Of a DNA stretch of 57,314 bases, positions 17,924 through 25,215 are shown piece after piece. Position numbers and translations under genes: made by a program. The stretch lies in contig CAZMXS010000023.1 in the NCBI GenBank assembly GCA_964570325.1, positions 1-57,314 on the forward strand, read 5' to 3'. How positions within the stretch are numbered: position 1 is the first letter of the stretch; each line of letters starts with the position of its first letter. This DNA is from CAZMXS01 sp964570325 (GTDB lineage: Bacteria; Verrucomicrobiota; Kiritimatiellia; CAIQIC01; CAZMXS01). The notes below the pieces were generated by a model. The model saw only the letters and a program-made list of their open reading frames with translations. It was not told the origin of the DNA and searched no databases.

Positions 17924-18961
17924 TCAATTAACCAGCCGGACCGGCTCGCGGCCCTTTTCCACCCAACCGATAACAACCGGCCGCTCCCCGGTTGCCCGCA
18001 GAATTTCCAGCGCCTCGACGGTGACCTCCTCGCGCACGATCACCACCATGCCGATGCCCATGTTAAAGACCCGGTACATCTCGTCGCTGTCAATCCGCCC
18101 CTCCTCCTGCAGGTACTGGAACAAAACCGGCAGTTTCCAAGTCGAGCGGTCCACCACAACCGTGACCTTTCGCGGCAACACGCGCGGGATGTTGTCCCAG
18201 AAGCCGCCGCCGGTGATATGCGCCAGGCCTTGGATCGGCAACCGCTCCCGCAGCGCGCGCACCGGCTTGAGGTAGCTGCGGTGGACCGCGAGCAGCACCT
18301 CGGCAACGGTTTTTTTCAAGCCGGGGAACCGGTCCTGCACATCGAGCTGCGCGTTGGTGAAGAGCACCTGGCGGGCCAGCGAGTAGCCGTTGGTGTGCAG
18401 GCCGGAGGACGGCAGGCCGATCACGACATCGCCCGGCCGGATGCCGCGTCCGGTGATCACCCGGTTTCGGCGGACCGCGCCCACGATCGTGCCGACCAGG
18501 ACATATTGGCCTTCCGGATAAAGCCCCGGAATTTCGGCCGTCTCGCCTCCGATCAGCGCGCAGCCGTTTTCGCGGCAGGCGCGGCAGAGGCCCTCGATAA
18601 TCTGCGCGAACACGCGCGGGTTGAGCTTGGAGGTGCCGATATAATCGAGGAAAAACAGCGGTTCGGCGCCCTGTACCAGAATGTCGTTCACACAATGGTT
18701 CACAATGTCCTGGCCGATGGTATCGTGGCGGCCGGCCAGTTGGGCGACTTTCAGCTTGGTGCCAACGCCGTCAATGCTGCTGACCAGGATGGTGTCCCGC
18801 CCCGGCGCGCGATACTGGCCGCCGAAGGCGCCCCAGTCGCCCAGAACCGCGGGGGTCAGCGTTTTTTCGATCATTTTTCTGGCGCGGCGGAGGGCGTTCA
18901 TTTTGACATCAATATTCACACCCGCGCGCGCGTAAGCGGAGGTTGTTTCCATTTTTTTCAT
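17924..18961 (-). CDS. purM: Phosphoribosylformylglycinamidine cyclo-ligase (AIR synthetase)
   Basis: Makes AIR from FGAM with ATP in purine synthesis. At 345 residues it has the expected length. Motifs: DGVGTKLKVA, VNDILVQGAEPLFFLDY, GGETAEIPG, SSGLHTNGYSLAR and GGGFWDNIPRVLP, all canonical PurM. The open frame continues upstream to 20173 through the opposite-strand hsp20 and lon genes, which is spurious; I chose ATG 18961 (MKKMETTSAY), with ATG 18952 as an alternative. No strong ribosome site is visible at either. It is the first gene of the purM-purH operon and diverges from hsp20. Confidence 0.95.
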   Translation of the reverse strand: MKKMETTSAYARAGVNIDVKMNALRRARKMIEKTLTPAVLGDWGAFGGQYRAPGRDTILVSSIDGVGTKLKVAQLAGRHDTIGQDIVNHCVNDILVQGAEPLFFLDYIGTSKLNPRVFAQIIEGLCRACRENGCALIGGETAEIPGLYPEGQYVLVGTIVGAVRRNRVITGRGIRPGDVVIGLPSSGLHTNGYSLARQVLFTNAQLDVQDRFPGLKKTVAEVLLAVHRSYLKPVRALRERLPIQGLAHITGGGFWDNIPRVLPRKVTVVVDRSTWKLPVLFQYLQEEGRIDSDEMYRVFNMGIGMVVIVREEVTVEALEILRATGERPVVIGWVEKGREPVRLVN

Positions 18962-19062
18962 CGTCTTGTGCGAATTACTCCGGCGGTCCGTCCCGCCCCG
19001 GCCCTTGGCCGGAGGAAACATATCGGATTTCACGCCTGATAAAATACTTTTTTTCTTCCGTC

Positions 19063-19090
19063 TTGAGCTGACGGCAAAAAAGAGTAATTT
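19063..19090 (+). promoter_or_regulatory. Possible sigma-70-type promoter for hsp20-lon
   Basis: TTGAGC at 19063-19068 and TAATTT at 19085-19090 are separated by 16 bases and lie about 50 bases before the hsp20 start. No CIRCE-type inverted repeat was seen. Pattern match only. Confidence 0.25.
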
Positions 19091-19138
19091 CAATCCGCGT
19101 GCCGGTTGTCTTGGTTTAACGCGGGAGCGGCTATTCGT

Positions 19139-19570
19139 ATGACTCGAACCGTATTCATCCACTGGAGCCAGATACAACGCAAGATCGTCGGTCTCACGGA
19201 CCACCTGCTGGAGCAGCACCAGACCGGCGGCTGGGTTCCGAACACCGACATTTGCGAGGGGCCGGACGACATGATCGTCAAGATGGAGCTGGCCGGCGTG
19301 GCCCAGGACAGTATCCATATCAACCTGGAAAACCAGGCCCTGCTGGTGGAAGGCGTCCGCCGCGATCCCTACGGCCGCGCGAGCACCGCCGACTACCGGT
19401 TCCGCCAGATGGAGATCGAATACGGCCCCTTCCGCCGCGTGGTCCAAGCGCCCTTCCCGGTGGACGGCGCGCGCGCCAAGGCCGTCTTTGAAAACGGGAT
19501 TCTGAAGATTACCGTGCCGCGCGCGCGGCCCGGCAAACAGACCACCATCAACGTGGATGGGGAGAGTTGA
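19139..19570 (+). CDS. Small heat-shock protein, Hsp20/alpha-crystallin family
   Basis: ATP-independent holdase chaperone, 143 residues. The alpha-crystallin domain is clear: PNTDICEGPDDMIVKMELAG, the strand LLVEGVRR, YGPFRRVVQAPFPVD and the FENGILKITVPRA block carrying the conserved G-I-L motif. ATG 19139 has GGGAGCGG upstream; a TTG at 19106 is an unlikely longer start. It ends 4 bases before lon, so chaperone and protease are co-expressed, a logical protein-quality-control pair. Confidence 0.93.
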   Translation: MTRTVFIHWSQIQRKIVGLTDHLLEQHQTGGWVPNTDICEGPDDMIVKMELAGVAQDSIHINLENQALLVEGVRRDPYGRASTADYRFRQMEIEYGPFRRVVQAPFPVDGARAKAVFENGILKITVPRARPGKQTTINVDGES

Positions 19571-19574
19571 GACA

Positions 19575-21998
19575 ATGGCCAGCGAACAGGAACCCGCCGA
19601 AGCCGCCGAAATACCGGCGCCCAAACCCGCCGACGCCAACGGCGGCGAAAATGCCCTGCCGCGCAGCCTGCCGGTGCTGCCCCTGAGCGACGTGGTCCTT
19701 TTCCCCGCGATGGTCGCGCCGCTGATCGTCAGCACGCCGCGCTCGATCAAGCTGATTGACGACGTCGTTTCCGGCAACCGGCTGTTCATCACCGTCCTGC
19801 AGCGCAACCGCGTCGCCGCGGACGACCAGGTGGATCTGCCGGACCTTTTTGAGTTCGGCTGTGTCACCCGCCTGGTCAAGATGCTCAAGTTTCCGGATGA
19901 AACCATCCGCATCCTCGTCCAAGGGCTGGAGCGTTGCCGGATCACCCAGAAGCAGGCCCATGACAGCTTCTTGATGGCCGACTTCGCGATTGTCAAAGAC
20001 GACACCGAAAGCTCGATCGAAATCACCGCGCTCGCGCGCAACGCTTCGCAACGTTTCCAGGAGGTCATCACGCTTTCGCCGACCCTGCCCGAGGAGCTGA
20101 AAATCGCTGTCTTTAATATCGAGGAGCCGGGCAAGCTGTCGGACTTGATCGCCTCGCACCTGAACATGTCCATCGAGGAGCGGCAGGTGCTGCTGGAGGA
20201 CTACCGGCCCAAGAGCCGCCTGATGCGGCTGACAACCCTGCTCAACCGTGAGCTCGAGGTGCTGCGGCTAGGCACGGAAATCCAACACAAAGTCAGCGAG
20301 ACCTTCGCCAAGAGCCAGCGCGATTTCTTCCTGCGCGAGCAGATCAAGACCATCCGGAAGGAGCTGGGCGAGGACGACCCGCAGGGGCTTGACCAGAAGG
20401 AACTTACAGAAAAGATCGCCAAGGCCCGGATGCCGAAGGAGGTGCTGGAGGCCGCAAACAAGGAAAAGGAGCGCCTGGCGGCCATTCCGGCGGCCTCGCC
20501 CGAATATGCCGTGATCCGGACTTACCTCGACTGGCTGACCGAACTGCCATGGGCGGTCAGCACCCAGGACATGCTGGATATCGCCAAGGCCCGCGAGATT
20601 CTCGACGCGGACCATTATGACCTTAAGAAGGTGAAGGATCGGATCCTGGAATATCTGGCCGTGTTGAAGCTCAAGCGGGATCTGAAGGGCCCGATCTTGT
20701 GCTTCGTCGGCCCGCCCGGCGTCGGTAAAACGTCCCTCGGGCAGTCCATCGCGCGCGCGCTTGGCCGCAAGTTCATCCGGATGTCGCTCGGCGGTGTCCG
20801 CGACGAAGCCGAAATCCGCGGCCACCGGAGGACATACATCGGGGCCCTGCCCGGCCGGATCATCCAAGGCCTGCGCAAGGCCGGCAGTCGCAACCCGGTC
20901 TTCATGCTCGACGAGATTGACAAGCTGGGCATGGATTTCCGCGGCGACCCTTCTTCCGCCCTGCTCGAGGTGCTCGATCCGGAGCAGAACAGCACGTTCT
21001 CCGACCACTACCTGAACGTGCCGTTCGACCTGTCCGGCGTGCTGTTCATCACCACCGGCAATCTGCTCGACCCGATGCCGCCGGCCCTGCGCGACCGCAT
21101 GGAGGTGCTCGAACTGCCCGGCTACACCTTGACGGAAAAGCTGCACATCGCCCGAAAATACCTGGTGCCCAAGCAAATCCGAAATCATGGCCTCACCAAA
21201 TCACTGATCGCCTTTCCCGACGCGGCGCTGGAGAACATCATCTCCGACTACACGCGCGAGGCCGGCGTCCGCAATTTGGAACGCGAGATCGCCAACGCCT
21301 GCCGGAAAGTCGCCCGGGACGTGGCCGAAGGCAAACGGCAAAAGCACACGATCCGGCCCGAGCTGTTGCACAGCCTGCTGGGCCCGAAAAAATACGAGGC
21401 GGAGACCGCGGAGAAGCTGGCGGAACCGGGCGTCGTCACCGGCCTGGCCTGGACCCCGGCCGGTGGCGACATCCTCTTCGTCGAAGCCACGCAGATGCCG
21501 GGCCGGGGCCAATTGATCCTGACCGGCTCCCTCGGCGATGTAATGAAGGAATCCGCGCGCGCCGCGCTCAGCTATATGCGCGCCAACGCCGCCCGTTTCG
21601 GCCTGGTTATCCGGGGAGACGACAAAACGGATATTCACATCCATGTGCCCGCCGGCGCGATTCCGAAGGACGGTCCGTCCGCCGGCATCGCCATCATGCT
21701 GGCGCTTTATTCCCTGTTGCTGAAGAAACCGGTGCCGCCGGACATTGCGATGACCGGCGAAATCACCCTGCGGGGCAAGGTGATGCCGATTGGCGGCGTC
21801 AAGGAGAAGGTGCTGGCGGCCACCCGCGCCGGTATCCGGCGGATCATTCTGCCGGAGCGCAACCGCCGCGACCTGGAGGAAATCCCTCCCGAGGTCCGCG
21901 ACAAGGTGCGTTTCAAATTTGTCGCCACCGTGGATGAGGCTATCCGGTTCGCAACGGGCGCTCGGGCTGCCGCAACCGGCCGGGGCCGAAACCGATGA
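19575..21998 (+). CDS. lon: ATP-dependent protease Lon
   Basis: Cytoplasmic AAA+ serine protease of 807 residues (typical length). It has an N-terminal substrate-recognition domain (LPVLPLSDVVLFPAMVAPL), a central coiled helical region, Walker A GPPGVGKTS near residue 379, Walker B MLDEIDK, and a C-terminal protease domain with catalytic Ser702 in DGPSAG and Lys745 in VKEKVLAATRAG. ATG 19575 follows GGGGAGAG; an in-frame ATG at 19557 would overlap hsp20. The last four bases overlap the next gene. Confidence 0.97.
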   Translation: MASEQEPAEAAEIPAPKPADANGGENALPRSLPVLPLSDVVLFPAMVAPLIVSTPRSIKLIDDVVSGNRLFITVLQRNRVAADDQVDLPDLFEFGCVTRLVKMLKFPDETIRILVQGLERCRITQKQAHDSFLMADFAIVKDDTESSIEITALARNASQRFQEVITLSPTLPEELKIAVFNIEEPGKLSDLIASHLNMSIEERQVLLEDYRPKSRLMRLTTLLNRELEVLRLGTEIQHKVSETFAKSQRDFFLREQIKTIRKELGEDDPQGLDQKELTEKIAKARMPKEVLEAANKEKERLAAIPAASPEYAVIRTYLDWLTELPWAVSTQDMLDIAKAREILDADHYDLKKVKDRILEYLAVLKLKRDLKGPILCFVGPPGVGKTSLGQSIARALGRKFIRMSLGGVRDEAEIRGHRRTYIGALPGRIIQGLRKAGSRNPVFMLDEIDKLGMDFRGDPSSALLEVLDPEQNSTFSDHYLNVPFDLSGVLFITTGNLLDPMPPALRDRMEVLELPGYTLTEKLHIARKYLVPKQIRNHGLTKSLIAFPDAALENIISDYTREAGVRNLEREIANACRKVARDVAEGKRQKHTIRPELLHSLLGPKKYEAETAEKLAEPGVVTGLAWTPAGGDILFVEATQMPGRGQLILTGSLGDVMKESARAALSYMRANAARFGLVIRGDDKTDIHIHVPAGAIPKDGPSAGIAIMLALYSLLLKKPVPPDIAMTGEITLRGKVMPIGGVKEKVLAATRAGIRRIILPERNRRDLEEIPPEVRDKVRFKFVATVDEAIRFATGARAAATGRGRNR

Positions 21999-22849
21999 GG
22001 CCGGCCATGCGGCGGCAATATATCGGGCTGATCATATTGGCCGGCTGGTGGGCGACGCAGCCCGGTGGCGCATTGGAAAAGCCGGCGCGCCCGGCCGGGC
22101 CATACCGGCAGGATGACGGGGCGGAAACGGCCGTCGAACCGCCGGCGGCGCCGGCGCTGCTGGCGGCGGTGATCGCCAACCTGCCCGGCGAACCGGTTCG
22201 CGTCAGCGCCGACCTGCAATCGCGCGCCGCGGGCGGCAGCACGGAGAAAACCGTCAAGCTGGAGATGGCGCTCAACTGGGGCGCCGCGGAACCGCTGGCG
22301 CGCTACACGTTGCGTGACGCCTTCGGCGCCAGCCTGGAGGCCATGACGCTCATCCGCCAGCCGGACGGCCGGTTGGAACAATTGTTTTATCGGGGCGACC
22401 CGCTGGCCGGGGCGCCGCTGCCCGACCTCTACGCGCCAATCCAAGATCTTGACGTGAGCTGGACGGACTTGTGCCTGGCCTTCCTCTGGTGGCCCGGCGG
22501 CCAGACTGTGGGCGCGGAAAAGATCAAGGGCCGGTTCTGCTGGGTGGTGGATATCCCGGCGCCAGGCGGCGGGACCGCCGGATACAGCGGGGTGCGGGTT
22601 TGGATTGATCCGCAGGTGCGCGCGCTGTTGCAGGCCGCCGCATATGACCGCGCGGGGGAAACGCTCAAGACCATCCAAATCAAGAGTTTCAAGAAAGTAA
22701 AAAACGTCTGGATGGTCCAGGACTTGGAAATACAAAATACACAAAACCGGCATAAAACCGTTTTACGTGTGCGTGAAGTCAAGGTATTAAATGGTGAAGG
22801 TCAGGCGGTTCCGGCCGGTATGGATACGGAATCCGGCCCGCCCGGCTAG
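21995..22849 (+). CDS. Outer-membrane lipoprotein-sorting (LolA-like) protein
   Basis: Protein of 284 residues with a short signal-like N-terminus. The beta-rich body (residues about 50-270) with WTDLCLAFLWWP, VWIDPQ and a final stretch KTIQIKSFKKVKNVWMVQ resembles the LolA-like family called outer membrane lipoprotein-sorting protein. Its start overlaps the lon stop (ATGA), so it is translationally coupled. A likely role is periplasmic lipoprotein or lipid handling. ATG 22007 is an alternative start. Family call is moderate. Confidence 0.65.
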   Translation: MRPAMRRQYIGLIILAGWWATQPGGALEKPARPAGPYRQDDGAETAVEPPAAPALLAAVIANLPGEPVRVSADLQSRAAGGSTEKTVKLEMALNWGAAEPLARYTLRDAFGASLEAMTLIRQPDGRLEQLFYRGDPLAGAPLPDLYAPIQDLDVSWTDLCLAFLWWPGGQTVGAEKIKGRFCWVVDIPAPGGGTAGYSGVRVWIDPQVRALLQAAAYDRAGETLKTIQIKSFKKVKNVWMVQDLEIQNTQNRHKTVLRVREVKVLNGEGQAVPAGMDTESGPPG

Positions 22850-22865
22850 TGCGGGTTGCAAGATC

Positions 22866-23603
22866 ATGGCAGACATCAATCTCAAGTGTCCCTCCTGCGG
22901 CCGCGAGTGCCGGGTTTCCGAATTCGCCGCCGAGGAAACGCTGATCTGCCCGGCTTGCGCGCGCAAATTGCGACGGCCGGCCACGGAAACCTCCATCAAG
23001 CTCAAGGTCCGCAAGGCAGTCGCCCAAACCGAGTCCGCGCTGACCGGGGAACGGGTCGGCATGGCGGCGACGCTGCCCGGCATCAGCGACGAGCCGGACA
23101 AACAGCCAACCGGGCTGATCAGTCAGGTGCACAAGGTGCGGGGCAAGGTCAAGCGCCAGCGCGCCATCTGGGGCGCCCTGCTCTTCTTCGGCCTCGGAGG
23201 CTTGATGTGGGCCTTCCAGTATTACGGGATGTTCGACAAGCAACTCTACAGTCTCTATGTCTACGCGCGATATGCGTTACTCGGGGTCGCCCTGCTGTTG
23301 GTTCTAATGGCCGCGTTTGAAGATTCCTACCTGCAGGGCATTCTCTGCCTTCTGCTGCCGTTTTACATCATCTATTATGTCTTTTCCCGCATGGAGCTGC
23401 TCTGGATTCGCGGCATCTTCGCCGCAGCCGTGTTGATGGTGGGCACCGAATGGTACTACTACAAGGACCGGTCCATGATCATGGTGGCGCAGAAGCAAAC
23501 CAACCAATTTATTGACAACGTCGGCCGCCTGATCCAACGCGCGGGCGAGGCCCCCGATGTGCCCACAGGTCCCCCAAGAAAGTATCGCACAAAACGCAAA
23601 TAG
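22866..23603 (+). CDS. Zinc-ribbon multi-pass membrane protein, unknown function
   Basis: Protein of 245 residues. Residues 8-32 carry two CxxC knuckles (CPSCGREC and CPAC), a zinc ribbon; about residues 105-200 hold four hydrophobic segments; the tail is basic. No family was recognised. It follows the LolA-like gene by 16 bases in the hsp20-lon run, suggesting an envelope-maintenance role. The start was set at ATG 22866, directly before the zinc ribbon; an upstream in-frame ATG at 22791 lies within the previous gene. It converges on the retron RT with 39 bases between them, so membership in the retron as an effector is unlikely but not excluded. Confidence 0.7.
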   Translation: MADINLKCPSCGRECRVSEFAAEETLICPACARKLRRPATETSIKLKVRKAVAQTESALTGERVGMAATLPGISDEPDKQPTGLISQVHKVRGKVKRQRAIWGALLFFGLGGLMWAFQYYGMFDKQLYSLYVYARYALLGVALLLVLMAAFEDSYLQGILCLLLPFYIIYYVFSRMELLWIRGIFAAAVLMVGTEWYYYKDRSMIMVAQKQTNQFIDNVGRLIQRAGEAPDVPTGPPRKYRTKRK

Positions 23604-23642
23604 CGCGGCGGCGACGGCCTGACCTTCACGGCGGCGGCGCGG

Positions 23643-24812
23643 CTACGCGGTTAGCAAATCAAGCGCATCCCGGATTTGGCGCTCCGGCCGGATCATCTGC
23701 AGATAGCTCAGATGCCCGCGCAGGACATTCACCGGATCGGCCTCGGGCCGGCAGGCCGATTTCAGGTTGACGAATTGCTCGCCCTGCGTTTTCAAGCGAT
23801 GCACCGCCGCGCGCAGCCGTCGCCGCTGTTCACGCGGCAGGTTGGGTTGTTCGTTCACCACCACGCCGGTCACTTCCTGGCGCGCGCCGGCGCGCATCAC
23901 GCGCACCTTGCGCTCATTCACGGCAAACCCCTCTTCGCGGATGATCTGCTTAAAGAACGGCAATAGCGCCGGCAAGCGCGGATGGTTGGATGAAAACGTC
24001 AGGTCGTCCGCGTAGCGCGTGTACCGGAACTTCATCTTCCGGCGCAACCCATCCAGCCGCCGATCCAGATTCAGGGCCACCAAGTTAGAAAGCGCGGGGC
24101 TGGTCGGCGCGCCCTGCGGCAGGCGGCCATCCACCGTGCACAGGTTCGCCAGCAGATTGGCCACGCGATAGGGGTAGCCGATACGCTCAAAGACCCGGCG
24201 CACCTGCCGGTGGGTGATGGACGGAAAGAAATCCTGCAGGTCAATCCCCACCACCACCCGCCGCCCGGCATGCGGCCGCGCATTGTCCAGGATCGAGCAA
24301 CCCCGCACAAACCCCCGCGCGGCGGCATGCGAACGCTGCCGGTTCAGGATCTTCTCCAGGATCCAATCCTGCCGCGCGCGCAAAAACCCCGTCGGCGCCA
24401 GAATTACCCGTTGCGCGCCGTTTTTCTTTGGAATCCGGAACTCCCGGTAAAAGCCGCGTGGATTATGAGCCACCCACTGCAGATAACGCTCGCTCACATT
24501 CCACCGCCGGGCCAGGTGGGCTACATTGAAGAGCGCCGGCAAGCGGCGGGCCGCCATGAAACGACTGTAGCGCGCCAGAAAATCCGCAATCCGGGGATCG
24601 AGTTCCGGATTTTTTTTGCGCAGCGACAGAAACACAGGATCCGTGCCGGCCGGATCCGAATCATGGAATTCCAACGGCCGGCCGCGGTCAATCAGCAGCC
24701 GTCCGTAGGCCCCGACCAATTCGGCAATTTCCGGATCCACGCCGGCCTGCCGCTGGATCAGATTCAGGTTCCGCAAAGCCAGATAGGGATTGTCAGTGGC
24801 GGGAATCGTCAT
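23643..24812 (-). CDS. Retron-type reverse transcriptase with duplicated N-terminal extension
   Basis: Reverse transcriptase of 389 residues that would copy the adjacent msr-msd RNA into branched msDNA. Retron hallmarks in order: NARPH (NAxxH motif) at 177-181, first catalytic Asp191 in GIDLQDFFPS, LPQGAPTSP at 231-239, catalytic YADD at 267-270 and VTG at 314-316. Core segments parallel the Ec86 RT (e.g. DWILEKIL, RYTRYADDLT). Typical retron RTs are about 320 residues; the extra 70-90 at the N-terminus contain two related units, 13-49 and 61-95, with a 46-residue period (DPxIA...YxR...R..P..F). No protease, nuclease or other effector domain is fused. The gene is alone on its strand apart from the RNA upstream. 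Confidence 0.93.
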   Translation of the reverse strand: MTIPATDNPYLALRNLNLIQRQAGVDPEIAELVGAYGRLLIDRGRPLEFHDSDPAGTDPVFLSLRKKNPELDPRIADFLARYSRFMAARRLPALFNVAHLARRWNVSERYLQWVAHNPRGFYREFRIPKKNGAQRVILAPTGFLRARQDWILEKILNRQRSHAAARGFVRGCSILDNARPHAGRRVVVGIDLQDFFPSITHRQVRRVFERIGYPYRVANLLANLCTVDGRLPQGAPTSPALSNLVALNLDRRLDGLRRKMKFRYTRYADDLTFSSNHPRLPALLPFFKQIIREEGFAVNERKVRVMRAGARQEVTGVVVNEQPNLPREQRRRLRAAVHRLKTQGEQFVNLKSACRPEADPVNVLRGHLSYLQMIRPERQIRDALDLLTA

Positions 24813-24855
24813 ACGCGGGTTCCAATTTCAGCCTCGGGAGAAAACGTGAATAATA

Positions 24856-25037
24856 TGGGGGGGGCGGCGCGGTTTACGTTGACGGCGACTAATTTCGCGC
24901 CGAGGACGAAACGCTATTTCAGGGTGTCAAAAAAATAGCGTTTCTGTCATCGTGCGCTATTCTTTCGGTTAACCAAGTGCCCGGCGAATCACCGGACCCT
25001 GCGTCCTTTGCAGTGCTAAAGCGCGCGCCGCCCCCCC
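24856..25037 (-). ncRNA. Retron msr-msd RNA
   Basis: Non-coding RNA upstream of the RT. Arm a1 (25037-25024, GGGGGGGCGGCGCG) is perfectly complementary to a2 (24871-24858), extended by TTTA/TAAA (25020-25017 with 24876-24873). Then comes TTAGC, with the predicted 2'-5' branch guanosine at 25016, placed as in Ec86. msr hairpins: CTGC/GCAG, then CCGGTG-ATT-CGCCGG, then CTTGG-TTAA-CC. The msd contains a 12-bp perfect stem (24908-24919 with 24933-24944, 13-base loop) that extends by GAC/GTC past one bulged base, and a smaller CGGCG/CGCCG stem (24883-24887 with 24898-24902). The a2 junction reads ACGTAA, as in Ec86. Predicted msDNA runs from about 24878 to about 24950-24965. Boundaries are inferred. 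Confidence 0.85.
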
Positions 25038-25063
25038 AAGCTCATAAAAAATAATCTGTTTTA

Positions 25064-25095
25064 CTTGTACCGCCGGCTTCCCAGCCAGTACCAAG
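25064..25095 (-). other. Leader hairpin upstream of the retron a1 arm
   Basis: On the minus strand CTT-G-GTAC pairs with GTACAAG and, inside, GGCT-GGGA-AGCC forms a tetraloop stem. A run of seven T follows about ten bases later, just before a1. It could terminate read-through from the methyltransferase operon or be a 5' element of the retron transcript. Confidence 0.4.
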
Positions 25096-25131
25096 CCCCG
25101 CCGCCAACCGGCCACAGCTTGCGCGCAGGCT

Positions 25132-25158
25132 TTTATACATAGTTCTGATACCGGTCAA
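25132..25158 (-). promoter_or_regulatory. Putative retron promoter
   Basis: TTGACC (25158-25153) and TATAAA (25137-25132) with a 15-base spacer point into the msr-msd RNA and RT; a1 begins about 95 bases downstream. The -35 matches well, while the spacer is shorter than the usual 17. A similar TTGACC-15-TATAAG pair lies upstream of the large secreted protein gene near 38080-38105. Confidence 0.45.
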
Positions 25159-25215
25159 CAACAAATCGAATAATTTTTTATTTTTTCTGCGCCATGGTTC
25201 AACTCCAACGTCCAA

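Noticed and set aside
16669..17931. Plus-strand frame of 420 codons over purH
   Set aside because: The opposite strand encodes unmistakable PurH; the plus frame has no domain-like pattern.
19040..19080. CCGTC/GACGG hairpin near T- and A-runs as a terminator between purM and hsp20
   Set aside because: The T-run precedes the stem on both strands, so it does not fit an intrinsic terminator, and the genes diverge.
18962..20173. N-terminal extension of purM across hsp20 and lon
   Set aside because: PurM homology begins at 18961; the extension is the antisense of two solid genes.
24960..25000. GGTTAACC palindrome considered as a stand-alone operator
   Set aside because: It is better explained as the third msr hairpin inside the retron RNA.
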